Source of the DNA: Streptomyces sp. 11x1
GTDB lineage: Bacteria; Actinomycetota; Actinomycetes; Streptomycetales; Streptomycetaceae
NCBI RefSeq assembly: GCF_032598905.1
Contig: NZ_CP122458.1
Span: forward strand, 6,039,001 to 6,103,000
Direction: 5' to 3'
DNA length: 64,000 nt
In this document: positions 38,590 to 46,475 of the stretch, piece by piece
Layout of the letters: the number at the start of each line of letters is the position of its first letter
How positions within the stretch are numbered: position 1 is the stretch's first letter
Translations under genes and position numbers: made by a program
The notes under the pieces: model-generated
Database searches by the model: none
Told to the model about the DNA's origin: nothing
The model's input: only the letters and a program-made list of their open reading frames with translations

Positions 38590-39647
38590 GCGGCGGCCCC
38601 GACTCCGTACCGGTCCACGTCGACGTCCGCGTCCACGAGGCGGACGTCGTGCGACGCCGGACGGTCGCCCGCACGTCCGTCGCCCTCACCGCCCTCGGGT
38701 TCGGCGCGGCGGTGATCGGCAACCTGTACCGCACCACCTCGGCGGCCGACGCGTCGGCCGCCGTCGACGCGGCCTGGGACGCGGGCATCCGGTACTTCGA
38801 CACCGCGCCGCACTACGGCCTCGGGCTCTCCGAACAGCGCCTCGGGGCGGCCCTGCGGCAGCGCCCTCGGGACGAGTACGTCGTCTCCTCCAAGGTGGGC
38901 CGGCTCCTCGTCCCCAACGAGCGTCCCCAGGGCGTCGACAGTGAGGGCTTCGTCGTCCGGGACGACCTGCGCCGGCAGTGGGACTTCAGCCGCGACGGCG
39001 TGCTCCGCTCCATCGAGGACTCCCTGCGCCGCACCGGCCTCGACCGGCTCGACATCGTGTACGTGCACGACCCCGACGACCACTGGCGGCAGGCCGCCGA
39101 CGAGGCCATGCCCGCTCTGGCGGAGCTGCGCGACCAAGGGGTCGTCGGGGCCATCGGCGCCGGCATGAACCAGTCGGCCATGCTCGCCCGTTTCCTGCGG
39201 GAGACCGCCGCCGACGTGGTCATGCTCGCCGGGCGCTACACCCTCCTCGACCAGTCGGCGCTGGACGACGTGCTGCCCGCCGCGCGGGAAGCGGGCAAGA
39301 GCGTCGTCGCGGCCGGTGTCTTCAACTCGGGGCTGCTCTCGCGTCCACGGCCCGCCGAAGGCATGAAGTACGACTACCAGGACGCTCCCCGGGAGCTGGT
39401 CGCCCGCGCACGGGCGATCGCGGAGGTCTGCGAGGAGCACGGCACCAGCCTTCCCGCCGCCGCCATCGCCTTCCCGACCACGCATCCCAGCACCGTCAAC
39501 GTCACGCTGGGCATGCGTGACCGCGCACAGGTGACGCAGAACGTGGCACTCCAGCGGAGCGCCGTACCCAGGGCGCTCTGGGACGACCTCCGTGACCGAG
39601 GGCTGATCAGGCAGGACGTCCCCCTCACCGTCGGCGGTGTCCCTTGA
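38586..39647 (+). CDS. Aldo/keto reductase, probable L-fucose (aldose) 1-dehydrogenase
   Basis: 353 residues from ATG 38586 (ATGA overlap). The AKR pattern of D-threo-aldose/L-fucose dehydrogenases and pyridoxal dehydrogenases is visible: GFGAAVIGNLYR, AGIRYFDTAPHYGLGLSEQRLG (catalytic Asp, Tyr), VVSSKVGR (Lys), and DIVYVHDPDDHW where His takes part. It likely oxidises C1 of the free 6-deoxysugar to the lactone, feeding the lactonase. An N-terminal extension of about 30 residues is unusual. It is the last intracellular gene of the operon. Confidence 0.88.
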   Translation: MSGGPDSVPVHVDVRVHEADVVRRRTVARTSVALTALGFGAAVIGNLYRTTSAADASAAVDAAWDAGIRYFDTAPHYGLGLSEQRLGAALRQRPRDEYVVSSKVGRLLVPNERPQGVDSEGFVVRDDLRRQWDFSRDGVLRSIEDSLRRTGLDRLDIVYVHDPDDHWRQAADEAMPALAELRDQGVVGAIGAGMNQSAMLARFLRETAADVVMLAGRYTLLDQSALDDVLPAAREAGKSVVAAGVFNSGLLSRPRPAEGMKYDYQDAPRELVARARAIAEVCEEHGTSLPAAAIAFPTTHPSTVNVTLGMRDRAQVTQNVALQRSAVPRALWDDLRDRGLIRQDVPLTVGGVP

Positions 39648-39754
39648 TGCCGCCGAGGGGCGAGGGCGCGCGACGTCCGGTCGCCCTCCCCCGACCCGAC
39701 CGATTACCCGGGCCACTCCGCGTCCGTCGCCGGCGAAACCCGTACCGCTTCCGC

Positions 39755-39787
39755 CACTGAGGAAGCACTGAAGAAGCACTGAGGAAG
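39755..39787. repeat. Three tandem 11-bp repeats
   Basis: CACTGAGGAAG, CACTGAAGAAG, CACTGAGGAAG in direct tandem, one helical turn per unit, in the 230-nt gap before the secreted beta-helix gene. The phasing suits cooperative binding of a regulator, or it is simple slippage. The gap also has a weak bulged hairpin near 39662-39695. Confidence 0.6.
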
Positions 39788-39878
39788 TCACCCCCGTCCG
39801 CGAAATCGCACCGACCGCACCCCGGAGCCGCCGCATGAACGCTTTCCCGACCGACCGATCCAGCAGGAGGGGCAGACG

Positions 39879-42800
39879 ATGAAGCCCTTCCCCTCCACCG
39901 TCCGCAGGCTGTCGGCCGTGCTGGCCATGGGCCTCTGCGCGACGCCGCTGACCTCCCTCACGCTGTCGACCCCGGCCTCGGCCGCGGTCCAGGCCACCTA
40001 CTACGTCGCCCCCGACGGCAGCGACACCAACGCCGGGACGATCTCCGCGCCGTTCAAGACCCTGCGGCACGCGCGGGACGTCGTACGCACGGTCAACGAC
40101 GACATGACCGGCGACATCAACGTCTATCTGCGGGGCGGCAACTACCCCGTGAGCAGCACCATCGACTTCACGTCGGCCGACTCCGGGACGAACGGCCACC
40201 GTGTCGTGTACGCCGCCTACCAGGACGAGAAGCCGGTGCTGAACGGTGGCGTCCCGGTGGACGGCTGGACCCAGCACAGCGGGAACATCTGGAAGGCGTC
40301 GCTGGACCGCGACGACAAGCTCCGCGCGCTCTACGTCGACGGCAAGCGGGCCCAGATGGCCTCGAAGACGATCGACTCGGCCGGATGCCAAGGGACCTAC
40401 TCCGTCACGGCCGGCCAGGCCCCCTGGGCCTGGGAGTCGGGTTCGCACTGCGACGGGGCCAAGTACAGCCTCTCCGACCTGCCCGCCGTCGCCGCCAACC
40501 AGGACGACGTCGAGATCAAGTCGGCCACGACCTGGACCACGGCCATCGTGGGCGTCCGTCAGATCACCACGAGCTCGGACGGCGCCAACCGCGTGGCCCA
40601 GTTCCAGCAGCCGGGTGCGGCCATCGCCCAGGCACCGCCGTACGGCCCGTTCAAGGCCGGCGGCAGTCATACGTTCATGAACGCGTTCGAGTTCCTGGAC
40701 AAGCCGGGCGAGTTCTACTTCAACAAGACCACCCACACGGTGTACTACTACAAGTCCGGCTCCGAGGACATGACCACGGCGGAGGTCTTCGCGCCGAACA
40801 ACGTGTCCACCCTCCTCAAGATCGCCGGCACGTCGAGGACCGACCACGCGCGGAACATCACGTTCTCCGGGCTCACGGTCGAGCACTCCGACTGGGGCCT
40901 GGTCGACGTCGCGGGCTCCGTCTTCCGGCAGTCGACGCAGGGCAACACCACCTCGACCGTGTACGCGAAGAAGAACTTCCACGCGTACACCTACCGCAAC
41001 GTCGACCTGCCGCCGGGCATCATCCAGATCGAGAACGCCGACGGCATCACCCTGCGGGGCAACACGGTGCAGCACACGGGCGCCGACGGAATCAGCATGG
41101 TCAACGACGTGACCGACTCGCAGCTGATCGGCAACGTCACGAATGACATAGGCGGCTCCGCGATCACCGTGGGGCACCCCCAGCACGTGTACATAGGGGA
41201 CTACACCTCGACCAACAACGAGAAGTACCCGGTGAACGTCGAGGGACTCTGCAAGAACATCTCGATCACGAACAACTACCTCTACGACAGCGGGGCGTTG
41301 TTCGAGGCCTCCAGCCCCGTGTCGGCGTACTTCGTGGACTCCCTGTCCGTGGAGCACAACCGGATCGAGAAGTCCCCGTGGGCGGGCATCACCCTCGGCT
41401 GGGGATGGTGGAACTTCGACGGTTCGGAGAACTCCATCAATCCCGGGAACCCGACCAGCACGGCGAAGAACAACACGGTCAAGTACAACGAGATCATCGA
41501 CACGATGCAGACGCTCGGCGACTCCGCCCCCATCTACACCCTGGGAGCGCAGCCGGGAACCGATATCAGCAACAACTACATCCAGGGAGTTCCGGCCGGC
41601 CACAAGTACGGCCTGCACCCTGATGAAGGCTCCGCCTTCATCAGCTACCACGACAACGTGCTCGACGTCGACCCGGGCCTGGCGTACACCGTCAACTCCG
41701 GCACCTGGGGCAGGCAGCACGACCTGACCATCACCAACAACTACGGCACCCTCAACAAGATCGCCGGCAGGAACGTCCCCAACAGCACGATCACGGACGT
41801 GCGGGGGTACGGGGACAACGTGTGGCCGGCGCAGGCGTACAGCATCGCCCTGAACGCGGGTGTGGAGGAGACGTACAAGGACCTCCTCCCCGCCGCGGTC
41901 ACGGCTGCGCAGGACTACGCGCTGCCCGCGAGCACGTTCGCCGGCACGGGCGTGATGACCGTTCCGGTGCGCAGCCCCAAGGACGCGACCAAGACGCTGT
42001 GGCTGGCTCCCGCCGGTACGACGACGTTCGCCGCCGGTCCCACCATGACCAGCGCGAGCGGTACCGCGACGAGCATCCGCGTCCCGCAGACGGCGGGTGA
42101 CTACCGGCTCTACGTCGTGAACGCCCAGGGGAGCGCGTCCCCCGCGTCGAAGGCCCTCGTGCGGCAGCGCTGGAGCCACGTCGACGACAAGGCCGCGGGC
42201 GTGACCTACTCCGGGACCTGGTCGAACTGGAACGACTCGAGGGACATGAACGGGTCCGAGAAGGTCACGGGCACCGCGGGCAACTACGCCGAGTTCTCGT
42301 TCACCGGCACGGGCGTGCGGTACCTCAGCATGACGCAGCCGAACATGGGCAAGGTGGACGTCTACATCGACGGCACCCTGACCCAGGCGGGCATCGACGC
42401 CTACGCCCCGACGGTGACGAAGCAGGTGCCGCTGTTCGAGAAGACCAACCTGGCCGCGGGCCCGCACACGATCAAGGTGGTGTGCACCGGCACGAAGAAC
42501 GCTTCCGCGTCCAACACCATCTGCGCGCTGGACGCGTTCGCCTCCATCCAGTTCCCGGCGAAGAACGCCAACTACAAGATGGTCAACAAGGGCAGCAACA
42601 AGGCGATCGAATTGTCGGGCGCATCGCTGACCGCCGGAGCCAACGTGATCCAGTGGACCGACAACGGAAGCGGGAACCAGAACTGGCGCTTCGTCCCGGT
42701 GGGTGACGGCAGTTACGAGATCGTCAGCCGGAACAGTGGCCTGCTCATGGACGTCAGCGGTGCCTCGACCGCGGACGGCGCGACCGTCATCCAGTCGTCC

Positions 42801-42977
42801 GACACCAACGCCGCGAACCAGCGCTGGACACTGGTCGCCGACGGAAACGGCTACTACAAGATCAAGAACGTGAACAGCGACAAGGTGCTCGACGTGTCCT
42901 CGGGCGGCACCCAACTCGTCCAGAACCCGGACACGAACGCCAACAGCCAGCTGTGGAAGGTGGTCAACGTGGACTGA
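39879..42977 (+). CDS. Secreted beta-helix glycosidase (GH141-like) with carbohydrate-binding and RICIN modules
   Basis: 1032 residues with a Sec signal ending ASAAVQA. The mature start YYVAPDGSDTNAGTISAPFKTLRHARDVVR and YLRGGNYPVSSTIDFTSADSGT are typical of GH141-type right-handed beta-helix enzymes. Helical coils continue to about 620 (NITFSGLTVEHSDWG, GITLRGNTVQHTGADGISM, HPDEGSAFISYHDN). A beta-sandwich follows at about 765-885 (RWSHVDDKAAGVTYSGTWSNW), then three ricin-type repeats to the end. GH141 includes alpha-L-fucosidases and xylanases; standing at the end of a fucose-type operon favours fucosidase action (inference). A strong terminator follows. Confidence 0.75.
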   Translation: MKPFPSTVRRLSAVLAMGLCATPLTSLTLSTPASAAVQATYYVAPDGSDTNAGTISAPFKTLRHARDVVRTVNDDMTGDINVYLRGGNYPVSSTIDFTSADSGTNGHRVVYAAYQDEKPVLNGGVPVDGWTQHSGNIWKASLDRDDKLRALYVDGKRAQMASKTIDSAGCQGTYSVTAGQAPWAWESGSHCDGAKYSLSDLPAVAANQDDVEIKSATTWTTAIVGVRQITTSSDGANRVAQFQQPGAAIAQAPPYGPFKAGGSHTFMNAFEFLDKPGEFYFNKTTHTVYYYKSGSEDMTTAEVFAPNNVSTLLKIAGTSRTDHARNITFSGLTVEHSDWGLVDVAGSVFRQSTQGNTTSTVYAKKNFHAYTYRNVDLPPGIIQIENADGITLRGNTVQHTGADGISMVNDVTDSQLIGNVTNDIGGSAITVGHPQHVYIGDYTSTNNEKYPVNVEGLCKNISITNNYLYDSGALFEASSPVSAYFVDSLSVEHNRIEKSPWAGITLGWGWWNFDGSENSINPGNPTSTAKNNTVKYNEIIDTMQTLGDSAPIYTLGAQPGTDISNNYIQGVPAGHKYGLHPDEGSAFISYHDNVLDVDPGLAYTVNSGTWGRQHDLTITNNYGTLNKIAGRNVPNSTITDVRGYGDNVWPAQAYSIALNAGVEETYKDLLPAAVTAAQDYALPASTFAGTGVMTVPVRSPKDATKTLWLAPAGTTTFAAGPTMTSASGTATSIRVPQTAGDYRLYVVNAQGSASPASKALVRQRWSHVDDKAAGVTYSGTWSNWNDSRDMNGSEKVTGTAGNYAEFSFTGTGVRYLSMTQPNMGKVDVYIDGTLTQAGIDAYAPTVTKQVPLFEKTNLAAGPHTIKVVCTGTKNASASNTICALDAFASIQFPAKNANYKMVNKGSNKAIELSGASLTAGANVIQWTDNGSGNQNWRFVPVGDGSYEIVSRNSGLLMDVSGASTADGATVIQSSDTNAANQRWTLVADGNGYYKIKNVNSDKVLDVSSGGTQLVQNPDTNANSQLWKVVNVD

Positions 42978-42989
42978 CCCTTCACCACC

Positions 42990-43022
42990 GCGACCCCCGG
43001 CGGGCGATGCTCCGGGGGTCGC
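42990..43022 (+). terminator. Terminator of the 6-deoxysugar operon / beta-helix gene
   Basis: A perfect 11-bp GC stem (42990-43000 with 43012-43022) with an 11-nt loop, 12 nt after the stop codon. It marks the right end of the glycan island. Confidence 0.85.
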
Positions 43023-43043
43023 GGGGGCGTCCGCATCGCCCCA

Positions 43044-43290
43044 CCGCGCCGGCACCGCATGCGGCAGTGGGCCGCCCGCGTCGAAGCGGGGGAGCGGTGG
43101 CCCGCCGCGTGGCCGAGTCCGCCGGCCTTCGCGTGATCCGCTTGCACGACGCTCGGCACGGCACGGCCACTCTCCTCACGGCGGCCGGGGTCGCGCCCCG
43201 CGTCGTGATGATGGAGATCCTCGGAAACAGCCAGATCAGCATCACCACGGACCTCTACTCGCACGGCTACACGCACGTCGTGCAGCCCAC
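43044..43290 (+). pseudogene. Fragment of tyrosine integrase C terminus
   Basis: 43097-43285 reads RRVAESAGLRVIRLHDARHGTATLLTAAGVAPRVV..., nearly the same as the integrase at 60880-61488. It contains the HxxR motif. Small in-frame changes are seen: an extra Met (VVMMEIL), Asn for the catalytic His in LGNSQIS, and an insertion giving LYSHGYTHVV. The segment before it (43044-43096) matches the same relative further upstream, with the piece between deleted. A decayed copy, directly abutting a second integrase remnant. Confidence 0.8.
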
Positions 43291-44153
43291 TTCGAGGACA
43301 TCGCCGAGTGGCTCGCGGATCTGCTGTCCGAGGCGACCGGCGGCAGGAAGCTCAGCCCCCGGTCGGTCGGCAAGGCGTATGTCGTCCTCAGCCGCGTTCT
43401 CGGCTACGCGGTCAAGGCCCGTCGTCTGGCGGCCAACCCGGCTGTCGGCGTGCTCCTGCCGAAGGCGATGCCCGCTGATCACGTGTACCTCGACGACATG
43501 CAGGTCGACGCGCTGGCTAACGCTTCGGCGCCTACCGGGTGTTCATCCTGCTGCTGGCCTACACCGGACTGCGCTGGGGCGAGGCATCCGCGCTCAAGGT
43601 GGGCCGCGTCGACCTGGACGCCTGTCGGGCCCACATCGTGGAGGCGTACGCCGAGGACAACGGCAAGCTCTACCTCGCCACCCCCAAGAACCACGAGCGC
43701 CGGTCCGTACCGATCCCGCGGTTCCTGGCCGACGAGCTGAAGCCCCACGTCAAGGGGAGGGGAGATGACGACTTGCTCTTCACCGCCCCGCAGGGCGGGC
43801 CGCTGCGGGCCCGCAACTTCCGTCAGCGGTTCTTCGCGCCGGCGGTCGTAAAGGCCGGGCTGGGCCATCTCAAGGTCACCCCGCACAAGCTGCGCCACAC
43901 GGCGGCCTCGCTCGCCATCGCCGGCGGCGCGGACGTCAACGTCGTACAGACGATGCTGGGCCACAAGTCCGCGACGCTGACCCTGGACACCTACGGGCAC
44001 CTCTTTCCCGACCGCCTGGACGAGGTCTCGAAGAAGATGCACAAGCGCCGGTCCAAGCAACTGGCCAAGGCGAAGGCCAAGCTGGAGAAAGCGGAGCGGA
44101 AGGCCCGTGAGGCCGCCGAGGCCGTGGCCGCCCTGGAGGAAGACGCCGCGTGA
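43291..44153 (+). pseudogene. Tyrosine (phage-type) integrase, N-terminally truncated and frameshifted
   Basis: From 43291 the frame reads an integrase core-binding domain (FEDIAEWLADLLSE...VVLSRVLGYAVKARRLAANPA, YLDDMQVDALAN). At about 43522 one base is missing, and the next frame continues FGAYRVFILLLAYTGLRWGEASAL (catalytic Arg) through HKLRHTAASLAIAGG (HxxR), LGHKSATLTLDTYGHLF (His and Tyr nucleophile) to a Lys/Glu/Ala-rich coiled tail ending at 44153. The catalytic domain alone is intact from GTG 43539 (204 residues). The N terminus is lost at the junction with the previous fragment. It lies about 800 nt from the attachment repeat at 44962, where an element integrase belongs. Confidence 0.85.
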
Positions 44154-44200
44154 TGTGTGCCTACAGTCGCCACCGAGGCGACCACCGGTCTGCTGCGCCG

Positions 44201-44228
44201 GCCGAGGCCGGCGGACGCCGGCCTCGGC
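44201..44228 (+). terminator. Terminator after the integrase remnant
   Basis: A perfect 12-bp stem (44201-44212 with 44217-44228) closed by GGAC, about 50 nt after the integrase stop codon. Confidence 0.85.
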
Positions 44229-44449
44229 ACCACCGGCCCGAGAGCGATCACCGCAGTCCTCTCACCAGGGGCGAACCGCTCACCTGCCTCGTACCGGATC
44301 CGCTCACGAAGCCGTCGCCTCTCGGCGGCCAGCCTGCCACCCTGCGCGTACCGCATACCACCGGCCTACCGCAGAGATCACCACCCGTCACCACCCCCGA
44401 CAACACCCCGGAGGAAGTCAGTAACCCGTGCCGGGGCGCCGTAACCGAA

Positions 44450-44487
44450 GGGGGCATCCCACCGCGCTGATGCGGTGGGGTGCCCCC
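44450..44487. terminator. Bidirectional terminator
   Basis: A 16-bp stem with one G-U pair (44450-44465 with 44472-44487) and a 6-nt loop, between the rightward integrase remnant and the leftward gene ending at 44504. The stretch 44229-44449 shows no convincing gene. Confidence 0.85.
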
Positions 44488-44503
44488 CTGCGTCTCCCTC
44501 GGA

Positions 44504-44851
44504 TCAGGTCAGTCGCGGCCGGCGGCTTTCCTCCCAGAACCGGTCCATCGCAGCAGCCGCCGCATGCCGAGCCAACCGCTCCATCCTCTCGGGCACCTCG
44601 CGCTCGTCGAGGACGAAGAGCCTTCCACCGACGAGACGGGTGGTCGTCTTCCATCCGAGACGCCGTCCCGCCTCCCTGGCGGCACGCCGGACGTCCTTGA
44701 GCTCGCCCATCTCCGCAAGATCGTCAGCGCCAAGGATCAGCTGCCCGTAGTATCCCTCGTACTCCGGCCTCAGCGCGGCCGGCATCATCGACTCAAGTCG
44801 GTCGATCAGCCTCTCGTGCCGGCGGCGAGTCAGCTCGTCCTTCGCGGCCAT
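44504..44851 (-). CDS. Small conserved-looking cytoplasmic protein, function unknown
   Basis: 115 residues from ATG 44851 with GGGAG upstream. A longer frame extends through a hairpin and the tRNA-derived repeat but that part is not protein-like. The sequence is charged and helical (MAAKDELTRRRHERLIDRLESMMPAALRPEYEGYYGQLILGADDLAEMGELKDVRRAAREAGRRLGW...), with no signal or membrane segment. It looks like the small accessory proteins near integrases in Streptomyces elements, but I do not recognise a family. It is flanked by terminator hairpins and lies 111 nt from the att repeat. Confidence 0.65.
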   Translation of the reverse strand: MAAKDELTRRRHERLIDRLESMMPAALRPEYEGYYGQLILGADDLAEMGELKDVRRAAREAGRRLGWKTTTRLVGGRLFVLDEREVPERMERLARHAAAAAMDRFWEESRRPRLT

Positions 44852-44912
44852 ATCGCACAGCTCCCACCTCTGCCCGCAGCCGCATGTGTGCCATATGTGA
44901 CTGCGAGGACGA

Positions 44913-44943
44913 AGGCCCTCCCGTCCGATGGACGGAAGGGCCT
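44913..44943. terminator. Hairpin next to the att repeat
   Basis: A 14-bp stem with one C-A mismatch (44913-44926 with 44930-44943) and a 3-nt loop. Probably the former terminator between an element gene and the attachment site at 44962. Confidence 0.65.
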
Positions 44944-44961
44944 CTGACCGGGTGTTTCTCT

Positions 44962-45004
44962 GTGCCCCCGGCAGGATTCGAACCTGCGACACCCGCTTTA
45001 GGAG
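44962..45004 (-). repeat. Attachment-site scar: 43-bp copy of the tRNA-Arg(CCU) 3' part (att copy 1)
   Basis: Identical over 43 bp to 61546-61588 inside the intact tRNA-Arg gene and to 60097-60139. It holds the T-arm, variable region and the 3' side of the anticodon region; the sequence then diverges at once. Such partial tRNA copies are left at the far end of an element that integrated into a tRNA 3' end. A broken integrase lies about 800 nt to its left. Confidence 0.9.
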
Positions 45005-46022
45005 TGGGATCGGGTTCTTGCCGGGCGGTACCTGACCGTGCCGCGTCCTGCTGATTCGCCTGATCACCCTCACGCGGCATGGAGGCAAGGACCAGCGTGT
45101 GACGGCTCGTCTCGCGCCGTCCGCTCACGCATCGCTCACGCGTGTGGCGCCTGTAAATGTGTGATGTTGTCTACGTATCAGCCTGAACCGCCCTGGGCCC
45201 GTATGCCACCGACACCGAGGGACGAGGCAGCCGCGAGTCTGTCCGCCGCCAGCTGGGACGGTCGGCTGGGCGATGCCCTGAAGCCCCCGGCGACCCGGTG
45301 GATGGACCACCAGTGCGAAGCGCTGCACACCACCTAACACGACCTCGGTCGGAAGACGTGGGACACATGGTCCGCGTACACAGGTGCTGAGCGCGTCACA
45401 CGGCGACGTTCAACGGCGCGCACGCCGACATCCGCGCCGCTTTCGGCTGACGCACGCGCAGCCGACGTCGAACCGTCCCAACCAAACCAACGGGGTCACC
45501 ACCGTGACGATCACCTACGCGCAGCTCGACCACCTCAACCTGTCCCACCTCGTCCACGACCTCACCGCGTGGAAAGAGGCGGTTGCGGAAGACGAAGGAG
45601 GTGGACGACTCCCACGGGCCCAAGGCGCAGAAGCCCTTCGAGGCCGCTGGATGCACGGATCCGCCGACCGGTCTCCGATGCGCCGTGGGCGCTGTTGTCT
45701 GCTGTCACACACGCCACAGGGTGGTGTCCCGCCAGGTGGTGTAGGCGGTTCAAGGCGCCGGAATCCGCAGGTCATCGCCGCAGCGGCGTGCTTCAGGGCC
45801 GCGCATGGCGCTGACGGCAGGTCAGCCGCTGCGCGACCCGGGAGCCGTGCCCATGGGGCGGCCGACGCGCGGCTTACCGGAACGCGTCGAGCAAGGTCGC
45901 CTACACCACGAAGCGGGACACGACCCGCCACAGGCCGCTGCCGGGCCTGTAATGCTCAGGAAATGCCGTAGACATCGGGACGACGAGACGGCGGCTTAGC
46001 CTCTGACTTGGGGTGGTTGTCG
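45005..46022. other. Decayed region without a confident gene
   Basis: About 1 kb. The only protein-like start is a GTG at 45504 giving VTITYAQLDHLNLSHLVHDL, which resembles the N terminus of Streptomyces LXG/WXG-type hypothetical proteins, but after about 27 residues the sequence turns into Arg/Gly-rich nonsense. Other open frames are short and lack good ribosome sites. It is probably eroded element DNA next to the attachment scar. Confidence 0.5.
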
Positions 46023-46475
46023 ATGGGAGATGTTCTCGCGGTACAGCCCGGCCGTATACCGGCCGTTGGACTCGGCCCGATGCTGAACGCGGCCAGGCTC
46101 CGGCACGGTTGGCGGTTACGCGAAGCCGCACGGCCGCTCGGCCTGTCCGCTTCCTACCTGCACGATGCGGAAGCCGGACCGTGCCGGCCGTCGCGGGCTG
46201 TCGCCGAACTGCTCGCCGACGGGCTGCAGCTCAACGACGCTGCGCGTGCCCACCTGTTCGCCTGCGGCGATGTCGCGGACCTCGGCCACTCCGCGGGGCG
46301 CGCAACCCGACTCAGAGGACCAGGAGCCGCGCCGAGGTACTGGGTTGTGAACCCGTTCGTTGCGGCGTCTTCGACAGGAGCCCCCACGCACGGGCCTCGC
46401 GCTGTGCTGGTTCGTGGGCGGTGGTCGGCACGTGATCTCGGCGGGGTGAGAGGCGACAGTGAGCGGACACGATGA
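46023..46475 (+). CDS. XRE-type helix-turn-helix protein
   Basis: 150 residues from ATG 46023. The HTH is clear at about 20-75 (LGPMLNAARLRHGWRLREAARPLGLSASYLHDAEAGPCRPSRAVAELLADGL). The C-terminal half (about 85-150) is Arg/Gly/Ser-rich and unlike a folded domain, so the true protein may be shorter or the end frameshifted. It overlaps the sigma-factor start by 17 nt, so the two are likely translationally coupled and the HTH protein may regulate or antagonise the sigma factor (inference). Confidence 0.7.
   Translation: MGDVLAVQPGRIPAVGLGPMLNAARLRHGWRLREAARPLGLSASYLHDAEAGPCRPSRAVAELLADGLQLNDAARAHLFACGDVADLGHSAGRATRLRGPGAAPRYWVVNPFVAASSTGAPTHGPRAVLVRGRWSARDLGGVRGDSERTR

Noticed and set aside
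38538..43055. A 1505-codon open frame on the minus strand, antisense to the AKR and beta-helix genes
   Set aside because: Its translation is Val/Gly/Arg/Asp/His-rich with no domain logic, while the plus-strand genes have clear motifs, signal peptide and family length. It is a GC-bias shadow.
44852..45088. N-terminal extension of the small protein at 44504-44851 reading through the att repeat
   Set aside because: The peptide SQVRILPGAQ is simply the translation of the tRNA-derived repeat, and the hairpin at 44913-44943 lies inside the extension.
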